NCBI GenBank assembly: GCA_021608145.1
Contig: JAKIHM010000004.1
Location: 81,556-145,555, forward strand
Direction of reading: 5' to 3'
DNA length: 64,000 nucleotides
From: Thermovorax subterraneus
GTDB lineage: Bacteria; Bacillota; Thermosediminibacteria; Thermosediminibacterales; Thermosediminibacteraceae
Positions 9,980-18,308 of the stretch are shown one piece after another. The notes beneath the pieces were generated by a model. The model saw only the letters and a list, made by a program, of their open reading frames with translations, ran no database searches and was not told the DNA's origin. Within the stretch, counting starts at the first letter, position 1, and each line of letters opens with the position of its first letter. Made by a program: the position numbers and the translations under genes.

Positions 9980-11125
9980 ATGGCGTATTTCGATAATGCA
10001 GCTACTTCATGGCCGAAGCCTGAAGAGGTATATAAGACGGTGGAAGACGTCATGAGGAATTTCGGGGGAAACCCGGGTAGGAGCGGGCATAAAAAGGCTT
10101 TAGAAGCTGCACGGCTTATTTATGAGGCAAGGGAAGTCATGGCGGAATTTTTGAATGCCGGAAGTCCAAGCAATATAGTTTTTACGATGAACGCCACCGA
10201 CGCACTCAATATTGCCATAAAGGGGGTCCTTCGCCCGGGAGACCACGTTATAACAAGTTCCATGGAGCACAATTCCGTAGCGAGGCCCATCTACGCCCTG
10301 ACAAAATGCGGTGTCGAATGGGAGATAGTCAAATGTGCAAAGGATGGTACTCTGGACCCCGATGATATTTTAAAGGCAATAAAGCCAAATACCCGCCTAA
10401 TTGCTATAACCCATGCCTCTAACGTGACCGGAACCGTAATGCCCATTGAGGAAATAGGCAGGATCGCTCGAGAAAGGGAGATCTTATTTCTCGTAGATGC
10501 CGCTCAGACTATAGGTGTTCTTGACATAGACGTTAGAAGGCAAAATATAGACTTGCTTGCTTTTCCCGGGCACAAAGGCCTTTATGGCCCTCAAGGTACT
10601 GGCGGGCTTTACGTCAGGGAAGGGATTAAGCTGACGCCGCTAAGGCAAGGAGGCACCGGCAGTTTTTCTGAAGAACTTTCGCAGCCTGGCATACTTCCCG
10701 ACTTGCTGGAGGCCGGAACCCTCAATACTCCCGGCATTGCTGGTCTAGCTGAAGGAGTGCGGTTTTTAAAAAAGTTAGGCCTTTCGTATATACGTTCTCA
10801 TGAGGAAATGCTAACCCGGCGGTTTTTAGAGGGCCTAAAGAAAATCGAGGGGATTACTGTCTACGGCTGCCCGTATAAAAAAAGCGAAGTAGCCGTGATT
10901 TCTTTGAACGTAAGAGGACTTGATTCATCCGAGCTAGCCTTCTTGTTGGACAGCAAGTACGACATTCAGGTTCGGCCAGGACTCCACTGCAGCCCATTGG
11001 CGCACGAGACTATTGGTACAATTGATAGAGGGACTGTAAGGTTTAGCTTTTCAATATTCAATACGATCGAGGAGATAGAAAAGGCCCTTTCTGCATTAGA
11101 AGAGATATCTAGCAAAGCCCGATAA
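9980..11125 (+). CDS. Cysteine desulfurase family protein (class V aminotransferase)
   Basis: PLP enzyme likely to mobilise sulfur (or selenium) from cysteine (or selenocysteine). About 381 residues. MAYFDNAATSWPKP is the usual N-terminus, the PLP-binding lysine lies in FPGHKGLYGPQGTGGLYV, and the catalytic cysteine is in RPGLHCSPLAHETIGT. It resembles the SufS/CsdA-like subgroup found singly in clostridia rather than IscS. ATG 9980 is preferred to GTG 9971 because of AAAGGGG at 9965-9971. A YedF protein is encoded 6 kb downstream; such proteins often accompany this subgroup in selenium metabolism, but the link here is inference. Confidence 0.85.
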   Translation: MAYFDNAATSWPKPEEVYKTVEDVMRNFGGNPGRSGHKKALEAARLIYEAREVMAEFLNAGSPSNIVFTMNATDALNIAIKGVLRPGDHVITSSMEHNSVARPIYALTKCGVEWEIVKCAKDGTLDPDDILKAIKPNTRLIAITHASNVTGTVMPIEEIGRIAREREILFLVDAAQTIGVLDIDVRRQNIDLLAFPGHKGLYGPQGTGGLYVREGIKLTPLRQGGTGSFSEELSQPGILPDLLEAGTLNTPGIAGLAEGVRFLKKLGLSYIRSHEEMLTRRFLEGLKKIEGITVYGCPYKKSEVAVISLNVRGLDSSELAFLLDSKYDIQVRPGLHCSPLAHETIGTIDRGTVRFSFSIFNTIEEIEKALSALEEISSKAR

Positions 11126-11156
11126 TTTTTAATCAACGAAAGGATGGTGCCGTGAT

Positions 11157-11852
11157 TTGTTCGGTACAGTGATAAACTCCATTGCTATCATAATGGGTGC
11201 ACTTTTAGGCAACCTCTTAAAGGGTCGCTTTTCTGAAAATATAAGCACCACTCTTATGCAAGGCCTGAGCCTTGTGGTGATGCTGATAGGATTGTCGATG
11301 GCATTAAAAACGGAAAATCTTCTGATAGTGACCCTCAGCATTGTAAGCGGGGCGGTTCTGGGCGAGATTATGAAAATCGAGGAAAGGTTGAACCGGTTGG
11401 GAGAAACGCTCGAAAAGCGCTTTGGCGGTGGTGACGGAGATTTTACAAAAGCTTTTGTATCCGCGAGCCTCATCTATTGCGTAGGGGCAATGGCCATAAT
11501 GGGGGCAATTGAAAGCGGTCTTACGGGAAATCACAGCATATTACTCGTAAAATCCATATTGGACGGCGTGTCCGCAGTGGTTTTTTCATCGACTTTAGGC
11601 ATTGGTGTCGCTTTTTCTGCAGCCACGGTCTTTCTTTATCAAGGGAGCATAGCCATGGCGGCTGGGTTCATAAAGTCTTACCTTACTGATGCCATAATTA
11701 CCGAAATGACTGCAGCGGGCGGACTTTTAATTTTCGGGATTGGAATAAATATGCTGGAAGGTAAATCCAGGGTAAAGGTGGGCAATTTGCTACCTGCCAT
11801 TTTTACCGCCATTGCGTTTACAATACTGTTTTCGAAATTTCCAAAGCTGTAA
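11157..11852 (+). CDS. DUF554 family membrane protein (YdfK-like)
   Basis: A 231-residue polytopic protein with about six to seven membrane segments, beginning MFGTVINSIAIIMGALLG. GLSMALKTENLL and SGAVLGEIMKIEERLN are typical of DUF554. The function is unknown; it is usually described as a putative transporter or membrane protein. The start is TTG 11157 after AAGGATGG. It runs with DUF4446 19 bases downstream. Confidence 0.85.
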   Translation: MFGTVINSIAIIMGALLGNLLKGRFSENISTTLMQGLSLVVMLIGLSMALKTENLLIVTLSIVSGAVLGEIMKIEERLNRLGETLEKRFGGGDGDFTKAFVSASLIYCVGAMAIMGAIESGLTGNHSILLVKSILDGVSAVVFSSTLGIGVAFSAATVFLYQGSIAMAAGFIKSYLTDAIITEMTAAGGLLIFGIGINMLEGKSRVKVGNLLPAIFTAIAFTILFSKFPKL

Positions 11853-11870
11853 AAGAGCTGGAGGAATGTT

Positions 11871-12416
11871 ATGATGACGCAAAATTTTTTTAATTTATTA
11901 CATGGTTTTTTTGAAGCGAACTTGGACAAGGTTTTAATACTGCTGATTGCAATTTCTGCTGTGAGCCTTATTGTCTTTATAATCATAAATATCAAGTTGA
12001 ACAAAATTGCAAAGAATTATTTAGCACTAATGAAAGGTGCCGGGGGTAAAAATTTGGAAGAATTGCTTATAGAATATTTTCAAAGCGTAAAACAGGCTAT
12101 GTCGGAGGTAGCGGCAATAAAGGAACGGGTTAATATCTTAGAAAAGGACATGCTTTTTGCGGTCCAGAAGGTACATATAAAAAAATACAATGCCTTTGCA
12201 GATATGGGCGGAAACTTGAGCTTTTCGATGGCATTATTAAACGGTGAAAACAGCGGGGTCATTATAACGAGCATTTATGGCAGAGAAGAGAGCCGCGTGT
12301 ACCTAAAACCTGTGGTAAAAGGGGACCCAGCCTGTGCCTTGAGTCCGGAAGAAAAAGAAGTTCTCGAAAAAGCGATGATAAAAGAAGGATTTTTGAATGT
12401 AAAAGGCGAATTTTAA
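11871..12416 (+). CDS. DUF4446 family membrane-anchored protein
   Basis: A 181-residue protein. One N-terminal transmembrane helix (about 20-42, VLILLIAISAVSLIVFIIIN) is followed by a basic coiled region and a compact domain (KYNAFADMGGNLSFSMALL, then GVIITSIYGREESRVYLKPV). This matches DUF4446, a family of unknown function commonly placed near the parB locus in clostridia. GGAGG precedes the tandem ATG codons. Confidence 0.8.
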   Translation: MMTQNFFNLLHGFFEANLDKVLILLIAISAVSLIVFIIINIKLNKIAKNYLALMKGAGGKNLEELLIEYFQSVKQAMSEVAAIKERVNILEKDMLFAVQKVHIKKYNAFADMGGNLSFSMALLNGENSGVIITSIYGREESRVYLKPVVKGDPACALSPEEKEVLEKAMIKEGFLNVKGEF

Positions 12417-12463
12417 AATTTCGTATAATATCGGCATAAACCTGAAAGGGGGGTGGGAAATCG

Positions 12464-13372
12464 GTGAGGAGGGGCAAGAAAAAGCTTGTCACATTTATGA
12501 TCATACCTCATTCGGAGAAATCAATTTATTCCATCTCGCTTTCTGATTCAATTTTAAAGGCAATAAAATACATAGCCACCGCATCTTTGTTTTCACTGGT
12601 AGCGGCGGGCATATATTTTTTCGCATCTTACAGAGAACTTAAAGCAAAAAATGAGGAATTGTCGTCAAAGGTTCAATGGTATGCAAAAATAGAAGCGAAG
12701 TTAAATTATTACGAGGAAAAGACAAAAAGCATGGAACAAAAGGTAAGAGAGATGGAAAAGCTGGATTCAAGCTTGAGGCAACTTTTGAAGGACGACCCCA
12801 TTTTAAAGGACAAACTCGACAAAATAAGTTCAAGAAGTTCGCCTTCAGAGCTTGTAAGCAGGAGTGGAGTTAATAGAGAAACGGCATTGGAAAGGCTGGA
12901 AGAACTAGAAATAAAGTTAGATGAACAAGAAAGTAGCATAAAGGAACTTATTTCTGCAATAGAACAAAGAAATTTGAGACTTGCTACGACGCCTTCTTTA
13001 TGGCCTGTGCAAGGGAGGATAACTTCCCGCTTCGGATACAGGCGCTCTCCTTTTGGGAAAAGTACAGAATTTCACGATGGGGTAGACATTGCGGCTCCTT
13101 ATGGAAGTAACGTGAAAGCTGCAGCAGCCGGACAGATTATATACTCTGGCTACAAGTCGGGTTACGGTTACACTGTGGAAATTAATCACGGGTACGGGCA
13201 TGTAACATCTTACTGCCACCTTTCAAAAATACTTGTAAAAGAAGGCCAATACGTTGATAAAGGTCAGACTATAGGGAGAGTGGGAAGCAGCGGAAGAAGT
13301 ACGGGGCCTCATGTTCATTACATGGTAAAAGTGAACGGCTCTCTCGTAGACCCAATTGAATTTTTGGAATAA
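12464..13372 (+). CDS. M23 family metallopeptidase with coiled coil
   Basis: Membrane-anchored peptidoglycan endopeptidase or its non-catalytic relative. The 302 residues comprise a short cytoplasmic basic N-terminus, one transmembrane helix (about 35-55), a long coiled coil (about 60-170) and a C-terminal LytM domain. Zn-ligand motifs FHDGVDIAAP and GPHVHY are intact, so activity is plausible. GTG 12464 follows GAAAGGGGGG. It precedes a bactofilin gene by 14 bases. The M23-bactofilin pair recurs in bacteria where bactofilin scaffolds localise wall hydrolases. Confidence 0.9.
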   Translation: MRRGKKKLVTFMIIPHSEKSIYSISLSDSILKAIKYIATASLFSLVAAGIYFFASYRELKAKNEELSSKVQWYAKIEAKLNYYEEKTKSMEQKVREMEKLDSSLRQLLKDDPILKDKLDKISSRSSPSELVSRSGVNRETALERLEELEIKLDEQESSIKELISAIEQRNLRLATTPSLWPVQGRITSRFGYRRSPFGKSTEFHDGVDIAAPYGSNVKAAAAGQIIYSGYKSGYGYTVEINHGYGHVTSYCHLSKILVKEGQYVDKGQTIGRVGSSGRSTGPHVHYMVKVNGSLVDPIEFLE

Positions 13373-13386
13373 CTGAGGGGGTAAGC

Positions 13387-13761
13387 ATGTTCAGAAGGAA
13401 AAATGAAGAGATAAGGGTTAATCCTGAAGCGGTGGATACCCTTATAGGGAAGGGGACTGAAATTAAGGGCACAGTAAAAGCTACGGGCGTTCTTCGAATC
13501 GAGGGCAGGGTAGAAGGAGAACTGGAAAGCACAGGGGATATAATAGTCACCGAAACAGGTGTGGTGAATGCTCAGCTTAAAGCGAGAAATGCGGTAATTG
13601 CAGGGGAAGTAAATGGAAATATTTTTCTTTCAGGAAAGCTGGAGATTAAGTCTTCCGGCAAGGTGTTGGGGGATTTGAGGGTAGAAGGTATGATAGTTGA
13701 AGACGGCGCGTTTTTCCAAGGCAGGTGCGAGATGGACAGGACCAAGGAGGATGAGAGTTGA
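13387..13761 (+). CDS. Bactofilin (DUF583)
   Basis: Bactofilins self-assemble into nucleotide-independent filaments that position cell-wall enzymes. The 124-residue product shows the repeating beta-helix pattern: TLIGKGTEIKGTVKATG, IEGRVEGELESTGDIIV, then AVIAGEVNGNIFLSGKLEI. Short polar tails lie at both ends. GAGGGGGTAAGC precedes ATG. It is cotranscribed with the M23 peptidase before it and overlaps the kinase gene after it. Confidence 0.9.
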   Translation: MFRRKNEEIRVNPEAVDTLIGKGTEIKGTVKATGVLRIEGRVEGELESTGDIIVTETGVVNAQLKARNAVIAGEVNGNIFLSGKLEIKSSGKVLGDLRVEGMIVEDGAFFQGRCEMDRTKEDES

Positions 13762-14627
13762 AAGTTTTTTTTGTAGTTAATCCGAATGCCGGGAAGAAGA
13801 GGGCTTTATTACTTTGGAACGGCTTAAAAAGATTTATAGACATTCCCTATGAGTTTGCGATGACCAAAGGCCCCGGACACGCTACCGACATTGCAAGAGA
13901 AGCAGTAAAAACGGGCTACAAAAAAATTGTTGCTGTTGGAGGGGACGGCACAGTTAGGGAAGTGGTCCAGGCCCTTGCACACAGCGAGTCGATATTAGGT
14001 GTGATCCCTGCGGGAACAGGCAACGATTTTATACGGTCAGTGGGGATACCTCGAGAACCCGAGAAAGCGCTGGAAATAATAAAAAATGGCAGCGTAAGTT
14101 GTATAGATTTATTGAAGGCCGGAGGCAATTTTTTTGTAAATGTGGTCGGGGCGGGATTGGACGCCGAAGTAGCAGATGCAGTCAATAAAAGTATGAGGTT
14201 TTTTAACGGCACCATAACTTACGTGGCACAGCTTATAAAGGTTCTGACATTTTATACACCTAAAGATGTAACCATAGAAATAGACGGTAAGACAATAAAG
14301 CGAAGGGCATGGCTGGTCTCCGTAGGGAACGCCAGGTACTACGGCAGTGGCATGATGATATGTCCTGATGCCCGAGTTAACGATGGCTTCCTCGATGTAT
14401 GCATAGTAAATGAGTTAAGTAAAGCAGAGCTTTTAAGGTTTTTACCCAGTGTGTTTTCAGGAAAGCACAAAAATCACCCGGCTTACGAAGTCATAAAAGG
14501 GAAAAAGGTTAAAATAGAATTTACTCCTTGTGCCAAGGTTCACGCCGACGGAGATGTCATAGGGATCACTCCGGTAGAATTTTCGGTTGAACCCGGAGCT
14601 TTAAAAGTGATAACATCAAAAGTATAA
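13758..14627 (+). CDS. Diacylglycerol/lipid kinase family protein (YegS/DgkB-like)
   Basis: Soluble lipid kinase that returns diacylglycerol or a related lipid to phospholipid synthesis. The 289-residue product has the VVNPNAGKK N-terminal motif, the catalytic VAVGGDGTVREVVQAL, IPAGTGNDFIRSVGIP, and VHADGD near the C-terminus. The TTG start overlaps the bactofilin stop (TTGA), so translation is coupled. Confidence 0.88.
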   Translation: MKVFFVVNPNAGKKRALLLWNGLKRFIDIPYEFAMTKGPGHATDIAREAVKTGYKKIVAVGGDGTVREVVQALAHSESILGVIPAGTGNDFIRSVGIPREPEKALEIIKNGSVSCIDLLKAGGNFFVNVVGAGLDAEVADAVNKSMRFFNGTITYVAQLIKVLTFYTPKDVTIEIDGKTIKRRAWLVSVGNARYYGSGMMICPDARVNDGFLDVCIVNELSKAELLRFLPSVFSGKHKNHPAYEVIKGKKVKIEFTPCAKVHADGDVIGITPVEFSVEPGALKVITSKV

Positions 14628-14629
14628 TT

Positions 14630-14668
14630 CTGCCAGCTTCCGAGTAAAATAGAATTCGGAGGTGGCAG
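14630..14668 (+). promoter_or_regulatory. Hairpin covering the ykuS ribosome-binding site
   Basis: CTGCCA and TCCGA in 14630-14643 pair with TCGGA and TGGCAG in 14656-14668. The right arm contains GGAGGTGG, the Shine-Dalgarno of the next gene. Folding would hide the site; ribosomes finishing the kinase gene (stop at 14625-14627) could open it. Confidence 0.5.
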
Positions 14669-14669
14669 G

Positions 14670-14951
14670 ATGAAAAGAATAATAGCGGTGGAAGACGGCC
14701 TTGAAGACCTCATAGAATATTTGAAAGCGCGTGGGTTTATAGCCATGCCGTGGAACGAGGCAGTTGGGGAAGTGGATGCTGTAATATATAGAGGAAGGAA
14801 ACTTAAAGAAATAGCGGCACTGCCAATTGAGAATATGATCGAACAAATGGGTGGAAATTCTTTCGGAGTACTGCTCGTAAATGCTGAAGGCAGGACTCAT
14901 GAAGAAATATATGAGATAATAAAAAACAGGATTTATGATCATTTTATCTAA
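14670..14951 (+). CDS. ykuS: YkuS/UPF0180 family protein
   Basis: A 93-residue protein beginning MKRIIAVEDGLEDLIEYLK, matching the small UPF0180 family (YkuS of Bacillus), of unknown function. No membrane segment. GGAGGTGGCAGG precedes ATG. It is the last gene of the M23-bactofilin-kinase unit and ends at a terminator. Confidence 0.8.
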   Translation: MKRIIAVEDGLEDLIEYLKARGFIAMPWNEAVGEVDAVIYRGRKLKEIAALPIENMIEQMGGNSFGVLLVNAEGRTHEEIYEIIKNRIYDHFI

Positions 14952-14976
14952 AAAAGCTGCCCTTTGGCAGCTTTTT
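14951..14976. terminator. Bidirectional terminator between ykuS and yyaC
   Basis: AAAAAGCTGCC, loop CTTT, GGCAGCTTTTT: A-rich on one side and T-rich on the other, between convergent genes, so it can act in both directions. Confidence 0.85.
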
Positions 14977-15544
14977 AAGCAAAGAATTGCTCCATTCCCA
15001 AAGCAATTCCCTCGGAAATTACCCTCGCCATCTTCATTACCAAAAATAATCTGGTATTTTGAAGGACAAAGAATTCCATAAATCCTCCGACGTTCACCAC
15101 GCCGGTAACATGGAGCTGACCAACTTCAGGCAAATTTTTTCTGACTCCAGCCCCTGGCTTAATTGGTCCTCTGCCAATCTTTACCGTGCCAACGTTTTCA
15201 GAGCGGCCCAGAGATGCATCCACTGCTATGATGTAAGGCTCTTTCAAAGTGTCGAGCTCTTGGAGGACATTTTCGAGATTGCCGGCGTGGACCGGTTCTG
15301 CAAGGCAGCCTTTAACGTGGGCGTTGAGAAAATTTTTTTCCTTGAGCATGTTTCCTACTAAAGGACCTAGAGAGTCTCCGGTAGAGCGGTCAGTGCCTAT
15401 GCACAGGAATACTATCGGCGATGGGGGACAATATGTCTCGGATAAAATTGAGGTAAATCCGTAAGCGATAGCTTCTACTGCATTTGGTGTATCTATATGA
15501 ACTCTTATGCCATAAGGCCTTAGTGCCTGGGGGTCTAAAAGCAT
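14975..15544 (-). CDS. yyaC: YyaC, spore protease of the GPR-related DUF1256 family
   Basis: Forespore protein related to the germination protease fold. The 189-residue product has the family block CIGTDRSTGDSLGPLVG (about 48-64), then AVDASLGR and GAGVRKNLPEVGQLHVTGVVN. AGGAGG (complement of 15551-15556) sits before the start. It is one of only three genes on the minus strand here. yyaC also lies near oriC in Bacillus. It supports a spore-forming host. Confidence 0.88.
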   Translation of the reverse strand: MLLDPQALRPYGIRVHIDTPNAVEAIAYGFTSILSETYCPPSPIVFLCIGTDRSTGDSLGPLVGNMLKEKNFLNAHVKGCLAEPVHAGNLENVLQELDTLKEPYIIAVDASLGRSENVGTVKIGRGPIKPGAGVRKNLPEVGQLHVTGVVNVGGFMEFFVLQNTRLFLVMKMARVISEGIALGMEQFFA

Positions 15545-15594
15545 TATTTTTCCTCCTGAAAACCTTTTTTAACATTATATGTAATTTTTTTAGG

Positions 15595-15623
15595 TAGTAT
15601 GCATAGGCTATTTGAAATATTGA
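15595..15623 (-). promoter_or_regulatory. Possible forespore sigma (SigF/SigG) promoter for yyaC
   Basis: Read on the minus strand: TCAATA (15618-15623), 16 bases, then CATACTA (15595-15601). CATACTA is the SigG -10 consensus, and the -35 differs by one base from TGAATA. A SigA-like TATAAT also occurs nearer the gene, so this assignment is tentative. Confidence 0.4.
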
Positions 15624-15672
15624 AATAAAATTAAAAAGAAGGTTTTTTTCGGAAAGAAAGGGGGAATCGGTT

Positions 15673-16245
15673 ATGAATTGGTTGGACATACTGCTTTTAT
15701 TTGTTTTCTTAAAAAGTGCGATAGAAGGTTACACCAAAGGATTTGTCCTTTCGGCATTCAGAATACTAGGTGTTTTGACGGCTATATATGTGGGCCTTTT
15801 TTACAGGGATGCGGCGGCTAAATACATAGAAAAAAATACAAATGTCAGTGAAGCCCTCAAACCGGTGCTAAATATTACAAGTCCTAAATCGAATCCTGGA
15901 GCCCTCCCGGCAGGGGCGGCTATCGATTCGCTTATACAAATGGCCTTGTCAGCTATAAGCTTTCTAATAATTTTTCTGGCCGTTCAGCTTCTCTTTGCCT
16001 TGGTAGGATTTTTCGTAAATGGGATGTTCAGGTTTTCAGGGCTTTCCCTGCCAAATCGGGTATTAGGGGTTTTACTGGGGCTTTTATCTACTTCCTTATG
16101 GGTCGTGCTGATAAGTTCAGTTATCACTCCTTTCTTGATGACATGGCCTGGGAGTGTTCTTGAAAGAGGTATCTCCAGCTCGTATATCCTTCAAAAATTA
16201 AAGTTCTTGGATTTCATAACTCCAGTTGTGATAAAATTGATATAA
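15673..16245 (+). CDS. CvpA family membrane protein
   Basis: A 190-residue polytopic protein with four hydrophobic segments, starting MNWLDILLLFVFLKSAIEGYTKGF. The WLD...GYxKGF pattern is the CvpA (colicin V production) signature. Role in Firmicutes is not defined. GAAAGGGGGAA precedes ATG. It is divergent from yyaC and eight bases before yedF. Confidence 0.85.
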   Translation: MNWLDILLLFVFLKSAIEGYTKGFVLSAFRILGVLTAIYVGLFYRDAAAKYIEKNTNVSEALKPVLNITSPKSNPGALPAGAAIDSLIQMALSAISFLIIFLAVQLLFALVGFFVNGMFRFSGLSLPNRVLGVLLGLLSTSLWVVLISSVITPFLMTWPGSVLERGISSSYILQKLKFLDFITPVVIKLI

Positions 16246-16253
16246 GGGGAGGG

Positions 16254-16859
16254 ATGAAAATGGCAGTAGAGGTGGACTGCAGAGGGAAGAAATGCCCCGA
16301 GCCGGTTATCATGACGAAAAAAGCTCTAGATTCCATAGAGACGGGACGGGTTGTCGCCATTGTGGACAATGAAGTGGCAAGGGACAATATAATTAAAATG
16401 GCAAAAAACAGTGGATGTAATTACTTTTACGAAGAAGAACAAGGGGAGTACCGTATCTACATCGAAAAGATCCCCGCAGAGAAAAAGACGCCCGAAATAG
16501 AGAAAAGAGGGGCTAATGAAATAACGGGCTCTTATGTGGTTCTAATTACGGGCGATGCGCTAGGCAAAGGTTCGGAAGAGCTAGGAAGGCTTCTGATGAG
16601 AAATTATATTTATACTTTGAAAGATATCGAGTATTTGCCTGAAAGCATAATATTTTTAAACAAAGGAGTTTATCTTACCACCAATGGCTCGGAAGTTTTG
16701 GATGTTTTAAAAGAATTGGAAACTAAGGGAGTGGAAGTGCTTTCCTGCGGAACTTGTTTGGATTACTATGGATTGAAGGAAAAGCTTGCTGTGGGGAGCG
16801 TAACCAATATGTACGCGATAGCAGAAAAACTATCTAAATTTAGGACTGTCGTAATGTGA
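16254..16859 (+). CDS. yedF: YedF, sulfurtransferase-like selenium metabolism protein
   Basis: A 201-residue two-domain protein. An N-terminal TusA/SirA domain has the catalytic cysteine motif CRGKKCPEPVIMTK (about residues 10-23). The C-terminal DsrE-like domain (about 95-200) contains SCGTCLDYYG. This arrangement is the YedF type associated with selenium use. No selenocysteine gene is evident in the window, so that role is inferred from the family only. Confidence 0.85.
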   Translation: MKMAVEVDCRGKKCPEPVIMTKKALDSIETGRVVAIVDNEVARDNIIKMAKNSGCNYFYEEEQGEYRIYIEKIPAEKKTPEIEKRGANEITGSYVVLITGDALGKGSEELGRLLMRNYIYTLKDIEYLPESIIFLNKGVYLTTNGSEVLDVLKELETKGVEVLSCGTCLDYYGLKEKLAVGSVTNMYAIAEKLSKFRTVVM

Positions 16860-16878
16860 TTAGGGGGACGCTTCCGCT

Positions 16879-17727
16879 ATGGACTTTCAAAGAATGTTGC
16901 GCGTAATTTCCGATCTTCCGGAAGTTTATAGGTACATTTTCAAAGCCCTATTTATTCTAATTTCGGCCACAGCAGCAATAAAAATAGGGGCTAGCGTCAT
17001 AGATAGCCTTTTTGCAATGAAGTTCAAGAGGGTACCTGTAGACGAAAGCAGGATGAGGACCCTGGCAGGGCTCTTAAAAAGCGTCCTGAGATACACCGTT
17101 TACTTTATAGCAGCAGTAGTTATGCTGGATACTTTTGGCGTAAAGACATCATCCATAATAGCCGCAGCAGGCATAGGTGGCCTTGCAATTGGATTTGGTG
17201 CTCAAAGCCTTGTGAAAGACGTGATTTCCGGCTTTTTTATAATTTTTGAAGATTATTTTCAGATAGGCGATTACGTTGAGACTGCTGGAGTCTCGGGTGT
17301 CGTAGAGGAAATGGGTCTTAGGACCACAAAGCTTCGGGACTTTGGCGGTCAGTTGCATATAATACCCAATGGAGAAATCACCAGGGTTACCAACCATTCT
17401 AGAGGTAACCTCAGAGCTCTGGTGAACGTGAGGGTATCCTATGAAGAGGACTTGAATAGAGTAATAGAAATTCTCGAGGAAGTTGCCGAAGAGGTACGCC
17501 AAAAAAGGGACGACATTGTGGAAGGGCCTACTGTTCTTGGAGTCAGCGACTTTGGACCTAGCGAAGCTGTTATTACTATATGGGCCAGGACCTTGCCCAT
17601 GCAGCAGTGGAGCGTTGAAAGGGAATTGAGAAAAGCGATAAAAGAGAGGTTTGACAGGGAGGGGATAGAGATTCCCTACCCCAGGATGATCGTTATCGAT
17701 GAAAAGAACAAGGGGGCGAAAAATTGA
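16879..17727 (+). CDS. MscS family small-conductance mechanosensitive channel
   Basis: A 282-residue channel releasing solutes on hypoosmotic shock. Two or three membrane helices precede the pore helix AAAGIGGLAIGFGAQSLVKD (about residues 95-114). The beta domain (FQIGDYVETAGVSGVVEEMG) and the C-terminal alpha/beta domain follow. Similar in length to YkuT. It overlaps the following DUF951 gene by four bases. Confidence 0.9.
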   Translation: MDFQRMLRVISDLPEVYRYIFKALFILISATAAIKIGASVIDSLFAMKFKRVPVDESRMRTLAGLLKSVLRYTVYFIAAVVMLDTFGVKTSSIIAAAGIGGLAIGFGAQSLVKDVISGFFIIFEDYFQIGDYVETAGVSGVVEEMGLRTTKLRDFGGQLHIIPNGEITRVTNHSRGNLRALVNVRVSYEEDLNRVIEILEEVAEEVRQKRDDIVEGPTVLGVSDFGPSEAVITIWARTLPMQQWSVERELRKAIKERFDREGIEIPYPRMIVIDEKNKGAKN

Positions 17728-17939
17728 AGTTCCATATCGGCGACGTAGTAGAAATGAAGAAAAAACATCCATGCGGCAGCTTTGAATGGGAGATCTGGAG
17801 GATGGGAGCCGATTTCGGGATAAAGTGTCTCGGCTGCGGGCGCAAAGTAATGATACCCAGGCCCAAGTTCGAAAAGAGCGTCAAAAAGATAGTAAAATGC
17901 GCACAGCCTGAAGACCTTGAAAATCCTCCGGATAAATGA
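17724..17939 (+). CDS. DUF951 family small protein (YyzM-like)
   Basis: A 71-residue protein: MKFHIGDVVEMKKKHPCG, then CLGCGRKVMIPR. Three cysteines in HPCG/CLGCG suggest metal binding. DUF951 genes sit between an MscS gene and rpsF in many Firmicutes, as here. The TTG start overlaps the mscS stop. The rpsF promoter lies inside its last codons. Confidence 0.87.
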   Translation: MKFHIGDVVEMKKKHPCGSFEWEIWRMGADFGIKCLGCGRKVMIPRPKFEKSVKKIVKCAQPEDLENPPDK

Positions 17940-17945
17940 TATAAT
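17917..17945 (+). promoter_or_regulatory. Promoter of rpsF-ssb-rpsR
   Basis: TTGAAA (17917-17922), 17 bases, TATAAT (17940-17945), overlapping the end of the DUF951 gene. Start of transcription is expected near 17952. Confidence 0.8.
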
Positions 17946-17959
17946 ACGCAAGAAGCATC

Positions 17960-18000
17960 TCTGCTCTAGATAAAAATCTAGGGCCGTAAGTCCGAGGAGG
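17960..18000 (+). promoter_or_regulatory. rpsF leader hairpin (candidate S6:S18 binding site)
   Basis: CTAGAT (17966-17971) pairs with ATCTAG (17976-17981). The strand after it reads GGGCCGTAAGTCCGAGG, with two CCG triplets before the ribosome site. Firmicute rpsF leaders bind the S6:S18 dimer through a CCG in a bulged hairpin. The location fits, but I have not shown the exact consensus fold. Confidence 0.4.
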
Positions 18001-18007
18001 TGAAAAG

Positions 18008-18295
18008 ATGAGGGAATACGAAACGATGTACATTCTCGACCCCAGCCTTGACGAGGAAGCAATTAACGGCATGGTGGACAAGTTTAAAAATCTCGTCGAG
18101 GAAAGAGGGGGAGAGGTGAAGGAAATCGACCGGTGGGGGAAAAGAAAGCTGGCTTATCCCATCAAGCACCAGAAAGAGGGCTACTATGTGGTGATGAATT
18201 TTGCGACCGACGCCCAAACCGCAAGAGAGATGGAAAGGGTTTTCAGGATAACCCCCGCTGTGCTAAGGCATATCGTCATCCGCAAGGATAAATAA
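18008..18295 (+). CDS. rpsF: 30S ribosomal protein S6
   Basis: A 95-residue S6 ([18 protein letters not shown], then [22 protein letters not shown]). Binds S18 and the 16S central domain. GAGGAGG lies before ATG. First gene of rpsF-ssb-rpsR. Confidence 0.96.
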   Translation: MREYETMYILDPSLDEEAINGMVDKFKNLVEERGGEVKEIDRWGKRKLAYPIKHQKEGYYVVMNFATDAQTAREMERVFRITPAVLRHIVIRKDK

Positions 18296-18308
18296 AGGGG
18301 TGAAAACC

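Noticed and set aside
17149..17772. Long open frame on the minus strand opposite mscS
   Set aside because: Antisense shadow of a well-supported gene; no ribosome site or recognisable domain.
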